Source: Thalassobacillus pellis (GTDB lineage: Bacteria > Bacillota > Bacilli > Bacillales > Halobacillaceae). From it: a stretch of 64,000 nucleotides of DNA. The notes under the pieces are model-generated. The model was not told where the DNA came from. It did no database searches and saw only the letters and a program-made list of their open reading frames with translations. Both the position numbers and the translations under genes were made by a program. The first letter of the stretch is position 1, and each line of letters opens with the position of its first letter. The stretch spans positions 124,001 to 188,000 of the forward strand of contig NZ_JAFBDO010000004.1 in assembly GCF_016908295.1 (NCBI RefSeq), given 5' to 3'. Below, piece after piece: positions 25,231-34,487 of this stretch.

Positions 25231-25317
25231 AATATACCCTCTAGCCATGCAGTTAAACATGATATTTGAATAAAGTTGCATACTTTGTTATTAACCATTT
25301 TCATTTAGGCAGCAGGA

Positions 25318-25431
25318 ATTGAAAAAGCCGTCTCGAGATAAGGCCTCCTAATGCAATTCCCCAGATAATTAAAGGCGGATATACCTACAAGGGGAAGCAA
25401 TCATCCTCACCAGAGACAGCTTTCTGTTTCC
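25318..25431 (-). terminator. Large structured 3' region of yjbC
   Basis: On the minus strand, AAAGCTGTCTC just after the yjbC stop pairs with GAGACGGCTTTTT about 100 nt later, closing a long stem. Inside, TTGCTTCCCC can pair with GGGGAATTGCA. The final stem is followed by T5, so it can act as a terminator, but the enclosed domain is much larger than required. Confidence 0.5.
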
Positions 25432-26025
25432 TTATGCTTTTTCTTGTTCAGCTAAACTCTCGATGATATTTTCGCAGTCCCGGTCTTCATCGATAGATAA
25501 TACTTCATCGACCGGTTGATAGGACTTACCATAAAATTGAGTATCTTTATACGTGTGGATTTCTTCATACATCTTTTTCATCTGTTCATAAATTTCTTCT
25601 TCAGATGCATCTTCAGGGGACCAATAGAGGATTTCCATAGGCGTAGGCTCATTAGTGGCCAATGACCTTCTCGTGTAACCGATAGATTGAGCATGCTTGA
25701 ACCCTTCGCGTTGATAGAAACGAAGCCGCTTTTCTGTATCTGTTTCATCATAGTCAACGGGTTCCACTTCCAAAATGATTGGCTTGTTCTTCGCTTTCAT
25801 TTTTTCGATCAGCTTATGACCAAGACCCTGGCCTCGTGATGCAGCTGATACATACACATAATCAATGAAAATGAATGATTCGAATTCCGCATACATTAAT
25901 ACATGATGCTCACCTTCATCCTTATGGTACACGTCGCCTTTTTCTTTTAAAAGCGTTTCCATGTGCTCCCTGGATTTCATTTCTTCGATTGGAAAGTACT
26001 GTTTCAGCTTTTCATACCAATTCAT
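25432..26025 (-). CDS. yjbC: GNAT-family acetyltransferase YjbC
   Basis: A 197-residue GNAT protein. The acetyl-CoA loop is SRGQGLGHKLIEK (about residues 63-75), followed by ILEVEPVDYDET and RFYQREGFKHA. The C-terminal third is acidic and outside the fold. B. subtilis yjbC is directly upstream of spx and partly cotranscribed with it; here a long structured region and about 380 bp separate the two. AAGGAG precedes the ATG. Substrate unknown. Confidence 0.85.
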   Translation of the reverse strand: MNWYEKLKQYFPIEEMKSREHMETLLKEKGDVYHKDEGEHHVLMYAEFESFIFIDYVYVSAASRGQGLGHKLIEKMKAKNKPIILEVEPVDYDETDTEKRLRFYQREGFKHAQSIGYTRRSLATNEPTPMEILYWSPEDASEEEIYEQMKKMYEEIHTYKDTQFYGKSYQPVDEVLSIDEDRDCENIIESLAEQEKA

Positions 26026-26180
26026 AAATCTGCTCCTTATCAGTTAGTCAATGTTAATTATACAGAAAAATCTCCGAATTGTTAAACCCACAAAGTACGC
26101 ATTTCAACATTACTTATTCCCTACTTTCTATTTTATTAAACATCGACTAAAATAAAGATAACAGAACAGGAGGGGATCGC

Positions 26181-26366
26181 TTGGCAGGATTGATGCTGGA
26201 TGTAGCACTTATTGGTCTTGGAGTCGTCGGACTTACTGCGTTCTTAGCTGTCATCGTCAATGGTACAGGCAATAAACTGTTCAGTCATGGGAAAAAAGGT
26301 GACTTCCTTGATAAATCTCGTGCCTATCAGGAAAACTGGAGAAAAGTCGGAGGCACGAAGAAGTAA
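26181..26366 (+). CDS. Small single-span membrane protein, 61 aa
   Basis: TTG at 26181 follows AGGAGGGG with 6-nt spacing. The product has one N-terminal hydrophobic segment (about residues 4-26) and a basic soluble tail (SHGKKGDFLDKSRAYQENWRKVGG), so the tail is probably cytoplasmic. No cleavage or lipobox is visible. The stop is followed at once by the first R1 repeat. Family not recognised. Confidence 0.6.
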   Translation: MAGLMLDVALIGLGVVGLTAFLAVIVNGTGNKLFSHGKKGDFLDKSRAYQENWRKVGGTKK

Positions 26367-26495
26367 GAACAAAAGCCGAAAGCGCCTTGCTCACCTCCGA
26401 CCAGCTTAAGACGAGCCTCGCCGTGACACGCTTTTTGTCACAGAGAGGATTGACTTTAGACCTCGAGGAGGTAGGCGCTGAAGCTGGATAATCGC
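26367..26495 (+). repeat. Repeat R1, first copy of a tandem pair
   Basis: GAACAAAAGCCGAAAGCGCC starts immediately after a TAA stop. Inner stem GTGACACGC...GTCAC; outer pairs GCGCC/GGCGC and ACCTCC/GGAGGT; the end is GGCGCTGAAGCTGGA. Length about 125 bp. Confidence 0.9.
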
Positions 26496-26618
26496 AAAAG
26501 CCGGAAGCGCCTCGCTCACCTCCGACCAGCTTAAGACGAGCCTCGCCGTGACACGCTTTTTGTCACAGAGAGGATTGACTTAAGACCTCGAGGAGGTAGG
26601 CGCTGAAGCTGGATGATC
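26496..26618 (+). repeat. Repeat R1, second copy of a tandem pair
   Basis: Almost identical to the preceding copy over its whole length, from AAAAGCCGGAAGCGCC to GGCGCTGAAGCTGGA. Together the pair fills most of the gene-free stretch 26367-26754. Confidence 0.9.
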
Positions 26619-26663
26619 GCTCCAAGGGATCACTCTACCCGCTTAATTTTAATCCAAGTGAAT

Positions 26664-26708
26664 CTAAAAAAGCCGTGGAGAAAGTTTAATTTCTCCACGG
26701 CTTTTTGA
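26664..26708. terminator. Bidirectional terminator
   Basis: AAAAAGCCGTGGAGAAA and TTTCTCCACGGCTTTTT form a perfect stem with a 6-nt loop, serving the minus-strand gene ending at 26755. Confidence 0.92.
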
Positions 26709-26754
26709 CTTCTTTTTAACAAGTGTAATCCTGCAGTCGTGTCAGCTGAATTTA

Positions 26755-27978
26755 TTAATCTAATGGGGTGTAATCTACGTTTGGTGTATAACTGTTACCA
26801 GGATTCCAAAGCAAGAACTCTTTAATGCCATGTTCATTAAGTGCGCGAATTTGTGCTTCCACTTCTGCTTTTCCATACTCGGTTGGTGCCCCAGAATATA
26901 GCCAAGGAGCTTCAAAATCCTGAATCCAAGGACGCGATGTCGGAGGATCCTCTAATTTGGAAAGCACTTGGTTTTCCACTTTTGCATATTCTGAAACGAG
27001 CTTATACGGCTCTTTATCTGGAAAAGGAATTCCAAAATAGGCGGTCCAGTGGCTCGGGTAAATCATCGATGAAATGACGTCTACATTAGCACTGATTTTA
27101 GAGAAATCCTGTCCTATTCCAGGTGCTGCAGGTATCGTTGCAGAATAACCAAAAATATCGACAGACACATCAACACCAAAGTTTTCTAATTCCTTATGTG
27201 CATATTCAACGAAATCTGTCACAGCCTTTACGCGCTTATCAACTTCGCTGATATCAAGATCCGCATATTCTCCCTGGTTATACTGCAAATCATCGGCTCT
27301 TTTTTCAAAACCTTCCGGAAATCTGACATAGTCGAATTGTATGTCCTGAAACCCTAATTTAGCAGCCATTTTTGCAATACCGACATTGTATTCCCACACT
27401 TCTTTAAGGAATGGATTAACAAAGGCTTCTCCTCTGCCATTTCTCCATATCTCTCCATTTTCCCGGAATGATAATTCTGGTTGTTTTTCCGCCAGAATGG
27501 AGTCTTTGAACACAACGACTCTTGCGATAGGGTAAATCCCTTTTTCTTCTAACACTTCCAGCATCTTGCGAGGGTCCTTGATGAATGGCTTAGCAATATC
27601 ATAATATGGAGAATCCTTATCTGGCATAAATGTGAGATTACCATGGTCTTCTTTTATATCAATTACCATTGCGTTCAGATCGGAGTTTTCAACCAGCTCT
27701 AATAAAGATTCAAACCGGCTTCCTCCTGCTGAATTACCAGTCACATAAATCCCCCGCACGGCATCCGGATATTCAAAATCAAGTCCGGAATCATAGACAA
27801 ATCGGGCAAACGTTTCGGAGGTGTCTATTTTTTTCAATGCAAGCGGTCTTGATTCGTAATTGTTCCCCTTGCGTGCCTCTCCCTGCCCTTCTTCTGCATG
27901 AACATTATGTAGTGGCACCCACAAACCAATCAAAAACACTCCAATAAATATAAGCCTCTTCAGTTGCACATTCCTCAT
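26755..27978 (-). CDS. Secreted putative glycoside hydrolase (DUF4015)
   Basis: A 407-residue protein with an N-terminal signal peptide (LKRLIFIGVFLIGLWVPL, cleavage near VHAEE). The body is a DUF4015-type TIM-barrel: RGIYVTGNSAGG, LNAMVIDIKEDHGNL, FQDIQFDYVRFPEGF, VDVISSMIYPSHW and EFLLWNPGNSYTP follow the family order. Acidic residues in IDIKEDHG and QFDYVRFPE are catalytic candidates. The substrate is unknown; related barrels act on exopolysaccharides. It stands alone between a terminator pair, on the same strand as opp but separated from it. Confidence 0.8.
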   Translation of the reverse strand: MRNVQLKRLIFIGVFLIGLWVPLHNVHAEEGQGEARKGNNYESRPLALKKIDTSETFARFVYDSGLDFEYPDAVRGIYVTGNSAGGSRFESLLELVENSDLNAMVIDIKEDHGNLTFMPDKDSPYYDIAKPFIKDPRKMLEVLEEKGIYPIARVVVFKDSILAEKQPELSFRENGEIWRNGRGEAFVNPFLKEVWEYNVGIAKMAAKLGFQDIQFDYVRFPEGFEKRADDLQYNQGEYADLDISEVDKRVKAVTDFVEYAHKELENFGVDVSVDIFGYSATIPAAPGIGQDFSKISANVDVISSMIYPSHWTAYFGIPFPDKEPYKLVSEYAKVENQVLSKLEDPPTSRPWIQDFEAPWLYSGAPTEYGKAEVEAQIRALNEHGIKEFLLWNPGNSYTPNVDYTPLD

Positions 27979-28131
27979 AAATTGATCCTTCTCCCACCTT
28001 TTTTATTCTTTCTTCATTATAAAAGACTTGAAATGTAAAATGGTAGCATTACTAGAAATTTTTTGTAGAATTTCATAAAAATCTATCGAATGGACTAAAT
28101 TCGTATGCTCCCCTTTTCTCATCTATATACA

Positions 28132-28175
28132 AGAAGGCAAGGCTGCATTCTCTGAAAGAATGTACCTTGCCTTCT
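28132..28175 (-). terminator. Terminator after oppF
   Basis: AGAAGGCAAGG and CCTTGCCTTCT form an 11-bp stem enclosing a second stem around GCATTCT/AGAATGT. The T tract is weak. Confidence 0.75.
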
Positions 28176-28185
28176 CTAAAGCCGT

Positions 28186-29121
28186 TTAAACGGTCGCATG
28201 TTCTTTTTTATAGTGTTCCATTTCTTTCGTTGTGCAAAGAACCCAATGGTTAGGGCGGACTTCACGAAATTCCGGTTCTTCACTAGTGTCATGTTGATTT
28301 GGATCATAGCCCTTTCTCACCCGGTTACGTTCATAGTCTGGATCCGGAAGTGGAATCGCAGACAATAGGGATTGCGTATATGGGTGCATTGGGTGTTTAT
28401 ACAATTCATCAGCATCAGCTAATTCCACAAGTTTACCGAAATACATAACGCCGATACGGTCACTGATATACTTGACCATCGATAAATCATGGGCGATAAA
28501 CAAGTACGTCAAGTCGTTTTCTCTCTGAAGTTGTTTCATCAAATTTACTACCTGCGCCTGGATGGACACATCGAGGGCCGAGATAGGCTCGTCGGCAATG
28601 ATAAAGCTGGGCTTAACTGCCAAAGCTCTCGCAATACCGATACGCTGGCGCTGTCCGCCACTGAACTCATGTGGATAGCGGTTAGCATGTTCTTTGTTCA
28701 GGCCAACTGTTTCCAGCAATTCATGGACCCTTTTTTTCCGTTCTTGAGGGGAATTAACAAGCTCGTGGATATCAATACCTTCAGCTATGATATCCTCGAC
28801 CTTCATCCTCGGATTCAGGGATGCATAAGGATCCTGGAAAATCATCTGCATCTCACGGTTGAACTTCTTAAGGTCCGCTTTATTCTTTTTGTTGTGGACA
28901 TTTTCACCACCGAAAATGACTTCCCCGTCTGTAGCATCATACAACCGGATGATGGTTCTGCCAGTAGTGGACTTACCACAACCAGATTCACCTACCAGCC
29001 CAAAGGTCTCCCCTTTATAAATATCGAAGGTAAGCCCATCCACAGCTTTGACGACACTGTGACGCCCGGTTTTAAAATGCTGTTTTAAATTTTTGATTTC
29101 AACCAGTTTTTCCTTGCTCAT
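28186..29121 (-). CDS. oppF: Oligopeptide ABC transporter ATP-binding protein OppF
   Basis: A 311-residue ABC ATPase of the peptide/nickel family. Walker A is GESGCGKST, the signature [15 protein letters not shown], Walker B SFIIADEPISALD and the switch His is in IAHDLS. The C-terminal oligopeptide-binding extension (MHPYTQSLLSAIPLPDP) is present. Its ATG overlaps the oppD stop by 4 bp, so the two are translationally coupled. It is the last gene of oppABCDF and is followed by a terminator. Confidence 0.95.
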   Translation of the reverse strand: MSKEKLVEIKNLKQHFKTGRHSVVKAVDGLTFDIYKGETFGLVGESGCGKSTTGRTIIRLYDATDGEVIFGGENVHNKKNKADLKKFNREMQMIFQDPYASLNPRMKVEDIIAEGIDIHELVNSPQERKKRVHELLETVGLNKEHANRYPHEFSGGQRQRIGIARALAVKPSFIIADEPISALDVSIQAQVVNLMKQLQRENDLTYLFIAHDLSMVKYISDRIGVMYFGKLVELADADELYKHPMHPYTQSLLSAIPLPDPDYERNRVRKGYDPNQHDTSEEPEFREVRPNHWVLCTTKEMEHYKKEHATV

Positions 29122-30179
29122 GGGCGATCACCCTTCGTTTGATATTGTACATCCCTGGACATCTTTTCCATTCTGCGCTGGATGGCAGGCGGTGGTGCAA
29201 TGTCCGGAGCGTTTTCATGCAAAAGCCATGTTGCTGCATAGTGGGTATCAGATACTTTAAACATTGGCGGCTCCTGCTCCATGTCTATTTTCATCGCATA
29301 TTCGTTCCGTGCTGCAAACGCATCGCCTTTTGGCGGGTTCAAAAGATCTGGCGGTGTGCCAGGTATCGCATATAGTTCATCATCAGCACTGTCGAGGGAT
29401 GGCATGGAACCAAGTAGTCCCCATGTATAGGGATGCTTTGGATTGTAGAATATTTCATCCACCGTTCCTATTTCGACGATTTTTCCGGCGTACATGACAG
29501 CAACACGATCTGCCACGTTGGCAACTACCCCTAAATCATGGGTAATGAAAATGATTGCAGAATCAGTCTTCTTCTGAATATCTTTCATCAATTCCAGAAT
29601 TTGCGCCTGGATGGTTACGTCTAAAGCAGTCGTTGGCTCATCAGCAATCAATAGCTTCGGATTACACGCCAGTGCGATCGCGACTACGACACGCTGGCGC
29701 TGTCCACCTGAAAATTGGTGGGGATACTGATTAACCCGGTTTGCCGCATCTGGCAAGCCGACCAGTTCCATAAGCTCGATTGCCCGTTTCTTGGCCTGAC
29801 TTTTGCTCATTTTCTGGTGTTTGACGAGACCTTCCATGATCTGGTTTCCAATTTTCATTGTCGGATTCAAGGATGTCATAGGATCCTGGAAAATCATAGA
29901 TATATCTTTCCCACGGATTTTCTGCATTTGTTTTTCACTGTATTTCGCAAGGTCTTTCCCTTCAAAAAGGATTTCCCCTTCTTTAATACGGCCAGGCGGC
30001 TGAGGGATCAGGCGCATCAGCGCTTTAGTCGTAACTGACTTTCCTGAACCGGATTCACCTACTATAGCAAGGGTCTCCCCTTTATTCACTTCGAAATTGA
30101 CTCCCCTGACAGCTTGCACTTCACCGCCATAGGTGTCAAAGGAAACTTTTAAGTTATTTACCTGTAGAAGTTTTTCCAT
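29118..30179 (-). CDS. oppD: Oligopeptide ABC transporter ATP-binding protein OppD
   Basis: A 353-residue ABC ATPase, partner of OppF. Walker [10 protein letters not shown], signature [15 protein letters not shown], Walker [13 protein letters not shown], switch THDLG. The C-terminal extension contains [16 protein letters not shown]. The ATG at 30179 ([11 protein letters not shown]) follows GGAGGAAGG; an open frame to 30224 has no site. It lies 16 bp after oppC. Confidence 0.95.
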   Translation of the reverse strand: MEKLLQVNNLKVSFDTYGGEVQAVRGVNFEVNKGETLAIVGESGSGKSVTTKALMRLIPQPPGRIKEGEILFEGKDLAKYSEKQMQKIRGKDISMIFQDPMTSLNPTMKIGNQIMEGLVKHQKMSKSQAKKRAIELMELVGLPDAANRVNQYPHQFSGGQRQRVVVAIALACNPKLLIADEPTTALDVTIQAQILELMKDIQKKTDSAIIFITHDLGVVANVADRVAVMYAGKIVEIGTVDEIFYNPKHPYTWGLLGSMPSLDSADDELYAIPGTPPDLLNPPKGDAFAARNEYAMKIDMEQEPPMFKVSDTHYAATWLLHENAPDIAPPPAIQRRMEKMSRDVQYQTKGDRP

Positions 30180-30195
30180 ATGGTATTCCTTCCTC

Positions 30196-31338
30196 CTATT
30201 CACGCATCTTCGGATCAAATGCATCTCGCAGTCCGTCAGCCACTACGTTGAATGCAACCATGATCAATGAAATGATGATCGCTGGATAAATTAAAACGTG
30301 TGGATTTGTCTGGAGTGAGTTAAAGCCGTCATCGATCAATGTCCCCAAGGATGCGGTCGGGGTCGGAAGCCCTAAACCAATGAAGCTTAAGAACGCTTCA
30401 AAGAAAATAGCACTTGGAATCGTAAACATCGTGTTGATGACGATCAGACCTGTTACATTTGGAATCAAATGCTTTTTTAAGATTCTATTATCCGGGGCAC
30501 CAAGTGTTTGGGAAGCTAACACAAATTCCTGGTTCTTCAGCTTCAACACCTGCCCCCTGATTATCCTCGCCATCGATATCCAGCCGGTTATCGTCAAGGC
30601 AATGGTTATCGATAATATTCCCGGATCCATAATCAGGATCATTAAAATTACCACAACCAAGTTTGGTATACCAACGAGGATCTCAATGACACGCTGCATA
30701 TAGTTATCAACACGGCCGCCATAGTAAGCAGATACACCACCATAAATGACACCAATCACCATGTCAATCGTTGCAGCAAGGAAAGCGATATAAAGCGATA
30801 TTCTAGTACCGTGCCATGTCCTTGTCCATAAATCACGGCCAAGACTATCCGTCCCAAACCAGTAGCTCGTTTCAATATTTTTTGCTTTATAAATATCCAA
30901 TTTCGCTTCAATCTTTGCAGGTTCGCCATTGCCGCCCTCACTGATAACGCGGGTTTCGACAAACTCTGCATTTTCTGGACCCATTCTCAATTTAACGGTC
31001 GTCATTGCTGATTCCACTGTTTCGCCCTCGATAATCGCCGTTTCCACGCCATCGAGCCCCAGCCACCCTATATTTTCAAGTACTGGAACTTTAGGTGGGA
31101 TGAAAGAGTGATCCAGGTTTTGAGAATAAGGATCGAATTTATTCATATAAGGCCCGAATATGGCCATTAAAATCAAAATCAGTAAAACTACTATCCCTGC
31201 CATCGCACCGAAATTCTTCCGTAGTCGATTGAATGAATCCTGCCAGAATGACAGACTGGGACGTGTCAGTCTCTCACTCTCTGAGTCCTTCAAGTCGACA
31301 GGGACAAAAAGGTCCTTTGATGGTTTGCTGTTATCCAT
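30196..31338 (-). CDS. oppC: Oligopeptide ABC transporter permease OppC, with a large external insertion
   Basis: A 380-residue inner-membrane permease. TM1 is at about residues 45-65. The transport domain (about 180-375) has five further segments and the EAA-like loop SMARIIRGQVLKLKNQEFVLA. Between TM1 and that domain there is an unusually long extracytoplasmic stretch of about 110 residues (ENIGWLGLDGVETAIIEG..., VKLRMGPENAEFVETRVI, then WFGTDSLGRDLWTR). B. subtilis OppC is about 305 residues, so roughly 75 are extra. It follows oppB by 2 bp. Confidence 0.93.
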   Translation of the reverse strand: MDNSKPSKDLFVPVDLKDSESERLTRPSLSFWQDSFNRLRKNFGAMAGIVVLLILILMAIFGPYMNKFDPYSQNLDHSFIPPKVPVLENIGWLGLDGVETAIIEGETVESAMTTVKLRMGPENAEFVETRVISEGGNGEPAKIEAKLDIYKAKNIETSYWFGTDSLGRDLWTRTWHGTRISLYIAFLAATIDMVIGVIYGGVSAYYGGRVDNYMQRVIEILVGIPNLVVVILMILIMDPGILSITIALTITGWISMARIIRGQVLKLKNQEFVLASQTLGAPDNRILKKHLIPNVTGLIVINTMFTIPSAIFFEAFLSFIGLGLPTPTASLGTLIDDGFNSLQTNPHVLIYPAIIISLIMVAFNVVADGLRDAFDPKMRE

Positions 31339-31340
31339 AT

Positions 31341-32270
31341 TTATTTCTCTCCTTCGGCAAGTCGGATTCTAGGGTCTATGATTCCATACAGGAGATCAAT
31401 GACTAGTATGATAAATACGAAAAAGAAAGAGAAGAATAGAGTTGTCCCCATGATTATCGGAAAGTCATTAGTTGTGATGGAGATGACGAATTGTTCGCCA
31501 ATTCCTGGTACGGCAAAAATCTTTTCGATTACAAGCGTCCCTGTCATCAAAGAGATAGCCAATGGTCCCATTACCGTTACTAGCGGAATCAGGGCATTTC
31601 GTACACCATGTTTGAATACGACTCCAAATTTATTGACACCTTTTGCCCGTGCTGTCTGGATGAAATCAGAACCTAATACCTCGAGCATTTCCGTTCTCAT
31701 AAACCTTGCTGCTATCGCAATCGGGAACATCGCTAAAGCAATGGTCGGAAGCACCGTGTGCTCCCAGGTCCCCCATAAGGCAACTGGAAACCAACCTAAC
31801 TTCAAACCTACATAATATTGCAGTAAACCCGCAAAAATAAAGGACGGAATCGATTTACCTATTACTGCCACAAAGGTTGAGGAATAATCCAGGAAACCGT
31901 TATGATAAATCGCCGATATGAGCCCTAAAAGCATTCCTAAAGCTGTCCCGATCAACAATGCCTGTGCCCCTAACTGCATGGATGGGCCAATCCGACTCAG
32001 GATTATATCGGTCACTTCACGGTTATCAAACTGGAAGGATATCCCCAAATCTCCTTGGGCTAATCCAGCCATATACTTAAGATATTGAATCGGGACTGGA
32101 TCGTCCAATCCATATTTTTCAAGAATGATCTCTTTCTGAGTTTCTGATAATTTATCTTCCATTGTCAGCGGTGTCCCTGGCAGCATCTTCATAAGAAAAA
32201 ATGAAAATGTTGCTATCAGCACTAACGTCAAAAACATATATAACACACGCTGAAAAATATATCGCGCCAT
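31341..32270 (-). CDS. oppB: Oligopeptide ABC transporter permease OppB
   Basis: A 309-residue permease with six membrane segments. The N-terminal segment ends FLMKMLPGTPL, and the cytoplasmic loop MRTEMLEVLGSDFIQTARAKG is the EAA motif that contacts the ATPases. It is separated from oppA by 162 bp containing a terminator-like hairpin, which should lower expression of oppBCDF relative to the binding protein. Confidence 0.95.
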   Translation of the reverse strand: MARYIFQRVLYMFLTLVLIATFSFFLMKMLPGTPLTMEDKLSETQKEIILEKYGLDDPVPIQYLKYMAGLAQGDLGISFQFDNREVTDIILSRIGPSMQLGAQALLIGTALGMLLGLISAIYHNGFLDYSSTFVAVIGKSIPSFIFAGLLQYYVGLKLGWFPVALWGTWEHTVLPTIALAMFPIAIAARFMRTEMLEVLGSDFIQTARAKGVNKFGVVFKHGVRNALIPLVTVMGPLAISLMTGTLVIEKIFAVPGIGEQFVISITTNDFPIIMGTTLFFSFFFVFIILVIDLLYGIIDPRIRLAEGEK

Positions 32271-32350
32271 CCTTGCCCACCTCCTATGTTATTTTTTTGT
32301 CGAAAAATAACTGAATATTGTTTATTTTGAGAAATATTTTATGGCAGGGA

Positions 32351-32394
32351 AAAAGAGAGCATATGCCAAATAACACCTGGCTATATACTCTCTC
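32351..32394 (-). terminator. Intercistronic attenuating hairpin between oppA and oppB
   Basis: On the minus strand AGAGAGTATATAGCCA pairs with TGGCATATGCTCTCT, followed by TTTT. Partial termination here would explain the usual excess of OppA. Confidence 0.7.
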
Positions 32395-32432
32395 CCCCTC
32401 TGAGTATTCTTTATTTAATTGTCAATATATGC

Positions 32433-34127
32433 CTATTTTTTGTCGATATATGCATATTTGTAAGTGTAGTCAGGTCCCATTGGGTTAGTGATTACACCTT
32501 TAACGTAAGGCTTCCAAAGCTTAGCTACAGCACGTTGATAAAGAGGTGCAATTACTGCGTCTTCTTGGATCAACATCTTTTCAGCTTCAAGGAATGTTTC
32601 GAAACGCTTAACAGGTTGAGTTGCGTATTCATTGTTAGCTTTTTCGATAAGCGCATCATATTCCTCGCTGGAGTAACCAGTTTTGTTGTTACCTCCGTCT
32701 GTAACCCACAAGTTAAGGAATGTGTTAGGGTCGATGTAGTCAGGTCCCCAACCAGCATTTTGCAATTCATATTCCATTGAAGTATCCAAACGTAGACGCT
32801 CTTTGAAAGGTACAGGTTTAACTGTTACTGTCAAGCCTTCCAACTGTTCAAGCTGTGCTTTCAGATATGCATCCATTTCTTTAGCTACTTCGGAGTCACC
32901 GCCAAGCAATTCAAGGTTAACGGTATCTTTTCCGATTTCTTCAAGAGCTTTAGCCCAAAGTTCTTTCGCTTTTTCTACATTAGTTTCGATGAGTGGACCG
33001 TTAATTTCACGGAAATCCTCACCAGTTTCTGGATGCTTAACGAAATTTTGAGGGATATCACCCACAGCAGGGATGGATCCGTTAGCAAGAATTACGTTTA
33101 CAAGGTCTTCACGGTTGATGACCATTTGAATCGCTTTACGTGCATTAACGTTACCAAGAACTTCATGTTGCTGGTTCATCTTCAAGTAGAATAGTACTGG
33201 CTCTTCTTCGACCTTCAATTCGTCACTGCCAGCTTTTTGCTGTACGAATTCACCGCTTAGGGCAGCAGCATCGATTTCACCAGAATCATACAAGTTTACA
33301 CGTGTGGATGTTTCTTTTACTACGCTTACATTAATTTTTTCAAGGTTTACTTTTTCAGCATCCCAGTAGTCTTCATTTTTAACTAGTGTCCATCCTTCTT
33401 CATGTTTCCATTCCGTCATCTTGAATGGTCCGTTTGAAAGGATAGTGTTCGCTTCTAGACCAAACTTGTCCCCTTGTGCTTCGACAAATTCCTGGTTCAA
33501 CGGAAGGAATGTACCGAAAGCTGTCAAGGAAAGGAAATATGGAATTGGTTTTTCCAATTGTACTTCTAATGTATAGTCATCTACTGCTTTAACGCCAAGT
33601 TCTTCCACAGGCATTTCGCCAGATGAGATAGCTTCTGCGTTTTTAATAACACCATTCATCATGTATGGTCCGTACTCGGAACCAGTTTCAGGGTTAACCG
33701 CACGCTGCCATGCAAATACAAAGTCATGGGCAGTAACCGGGTCACCGTTTGTCCAAGTTGCATCTTCACGAAGTGTGAAAGTCCAAGTAAGTGCATCTTC
33801 ACTAACTTTATGTTCTTTAGCAATGGCAGGTTCAAGCTCTGCATCTTCACCTAGTCTGTATAGACCGTCCATTGTGGAACCTAACCATTGGAATGCAACT
33901 GCGTCAGTTGCCAATGATGGATCCATTGTTGGAATCTCAGCAGAGTCGGTGATATTTAGAACTTGTTCACCACTAGGCTCCCCTTCAGCAGCCTCGCCGC
34001 TTTTTTCTCCTGATTTCTCTCCTCCTGTGTCTCCTCCGTCGGCATTATCACTGCCGCCAGAACAAGCCACTAGGAACATGCTTAGAACTAATGCTAGTCC
34101 AAGCAAAAGCCAATTTGTCTTTCTCAT
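32433..34127 (-). CDS. oppA: Oligopeptide-binding lipoprotein OppA
   Basis: A 564-residue SBP family-5 lipoprotein that captures peptides for OppBCDF. The signal peptide ends in the lipobox LVAC, giving lipidated Cys22, followed by a Gly/Ser/Asp/Glu linker (residues 24-55). The mature domain begins VLNITDSAEIPTMDPSLATD, typical of the family. First gene of the operon. The 360-bp region upstream (34128-34487) is very AT-rich with several TATAAT-like sequences on the minus strand and serves both oppA and the divergent DUF3899 gene. Confidence 0.95.
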   Translation of the reverse strand: MRKTNWLLLGLALVLSMFLVACSGGSDNADGGDTGGEKSGEKSGEAAEGEPSGEQVLNITDSAEIPTMDPSLATDAVAFQWLGSTMDGLYRLGEDAELEPAIAKEHKVSEDALTWTFTLREDATWTNGDPVTAHDFVFAWQRAVNPETGSEYGPYMMNGVIKNAEAISSGEMPVEELGVKAVDDYTLEVQLEKPIPYFLSLTAFGTFLPLNQEFVEAQGDKFGLEANTILSNGPFKMTEWKHEEGWTLVKNEDYWDAEKVNLEKINVSVVKETSTRVNLYDSGEIDAAALSGEFVQQKAGSDELKVEEEPVLFYLKMNQQHEVLGNVNARKAIQMVINREDLVNVILANGSIPAVGDIPQNFVKHPETGEDFREINGPLIETNVEKAKELWAKALEEIGKDTVNLELLGGDSEVAKEMDAYLKAQLEQLEGLTVTVKPVPFKERLRLDTSMEYELQNAGWGPDYIDPNTFLNLWVTDGGNNKTGYSSEEYDALIEKANNEYATQPVKRFETFLEAEKMLIQEDAVIAPLYQRAVAKLWKPYVKGVITNPMGPDYTYKYAYIDKK

Positions 34128-34442
34128 GAAAGAATGACCTCCCCAAAGTTTTCTAAATATTTACGCAGATTTTTCATCTACAATACGAATTATACAAGTT
34201 TTCTAACAATTTTGCATTATAATATTTTTACTTAAAATGTAAGAACCTTGTCATTATTACGTTTATAAAACAAAAAATAGGAATAATTACCTAGTTTATT
34301 TTACAAAGGACCTAGATGGAAATGGGGGTAATTGAACCATTTTTAAGGTTAGATTACAAGAGATTTTAAAGGTTTTACATAAAAGTTTTCAATTATGACA
34401 TTCCATTTCAGTCAATTTCAATGCAGCCAAATGAACTGCCCA

Positions 34443-34451
34443 TGCTATAAT
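34443..34451 (+). promoter_or_regulatory. Extended -10 promoter for the DUF3899 gene
   Basis: TGCTATAAT is a perfect extended -10 (TGnTATAAT), 37 bp before the TTG at 34488. No good -35 is seen, as allowed for this promoter type. Confidence 0.5.
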
Positions 34452-34487
34452 AGGAAAAGTAATATTCTACTTAGGATGTGAGTTTCT

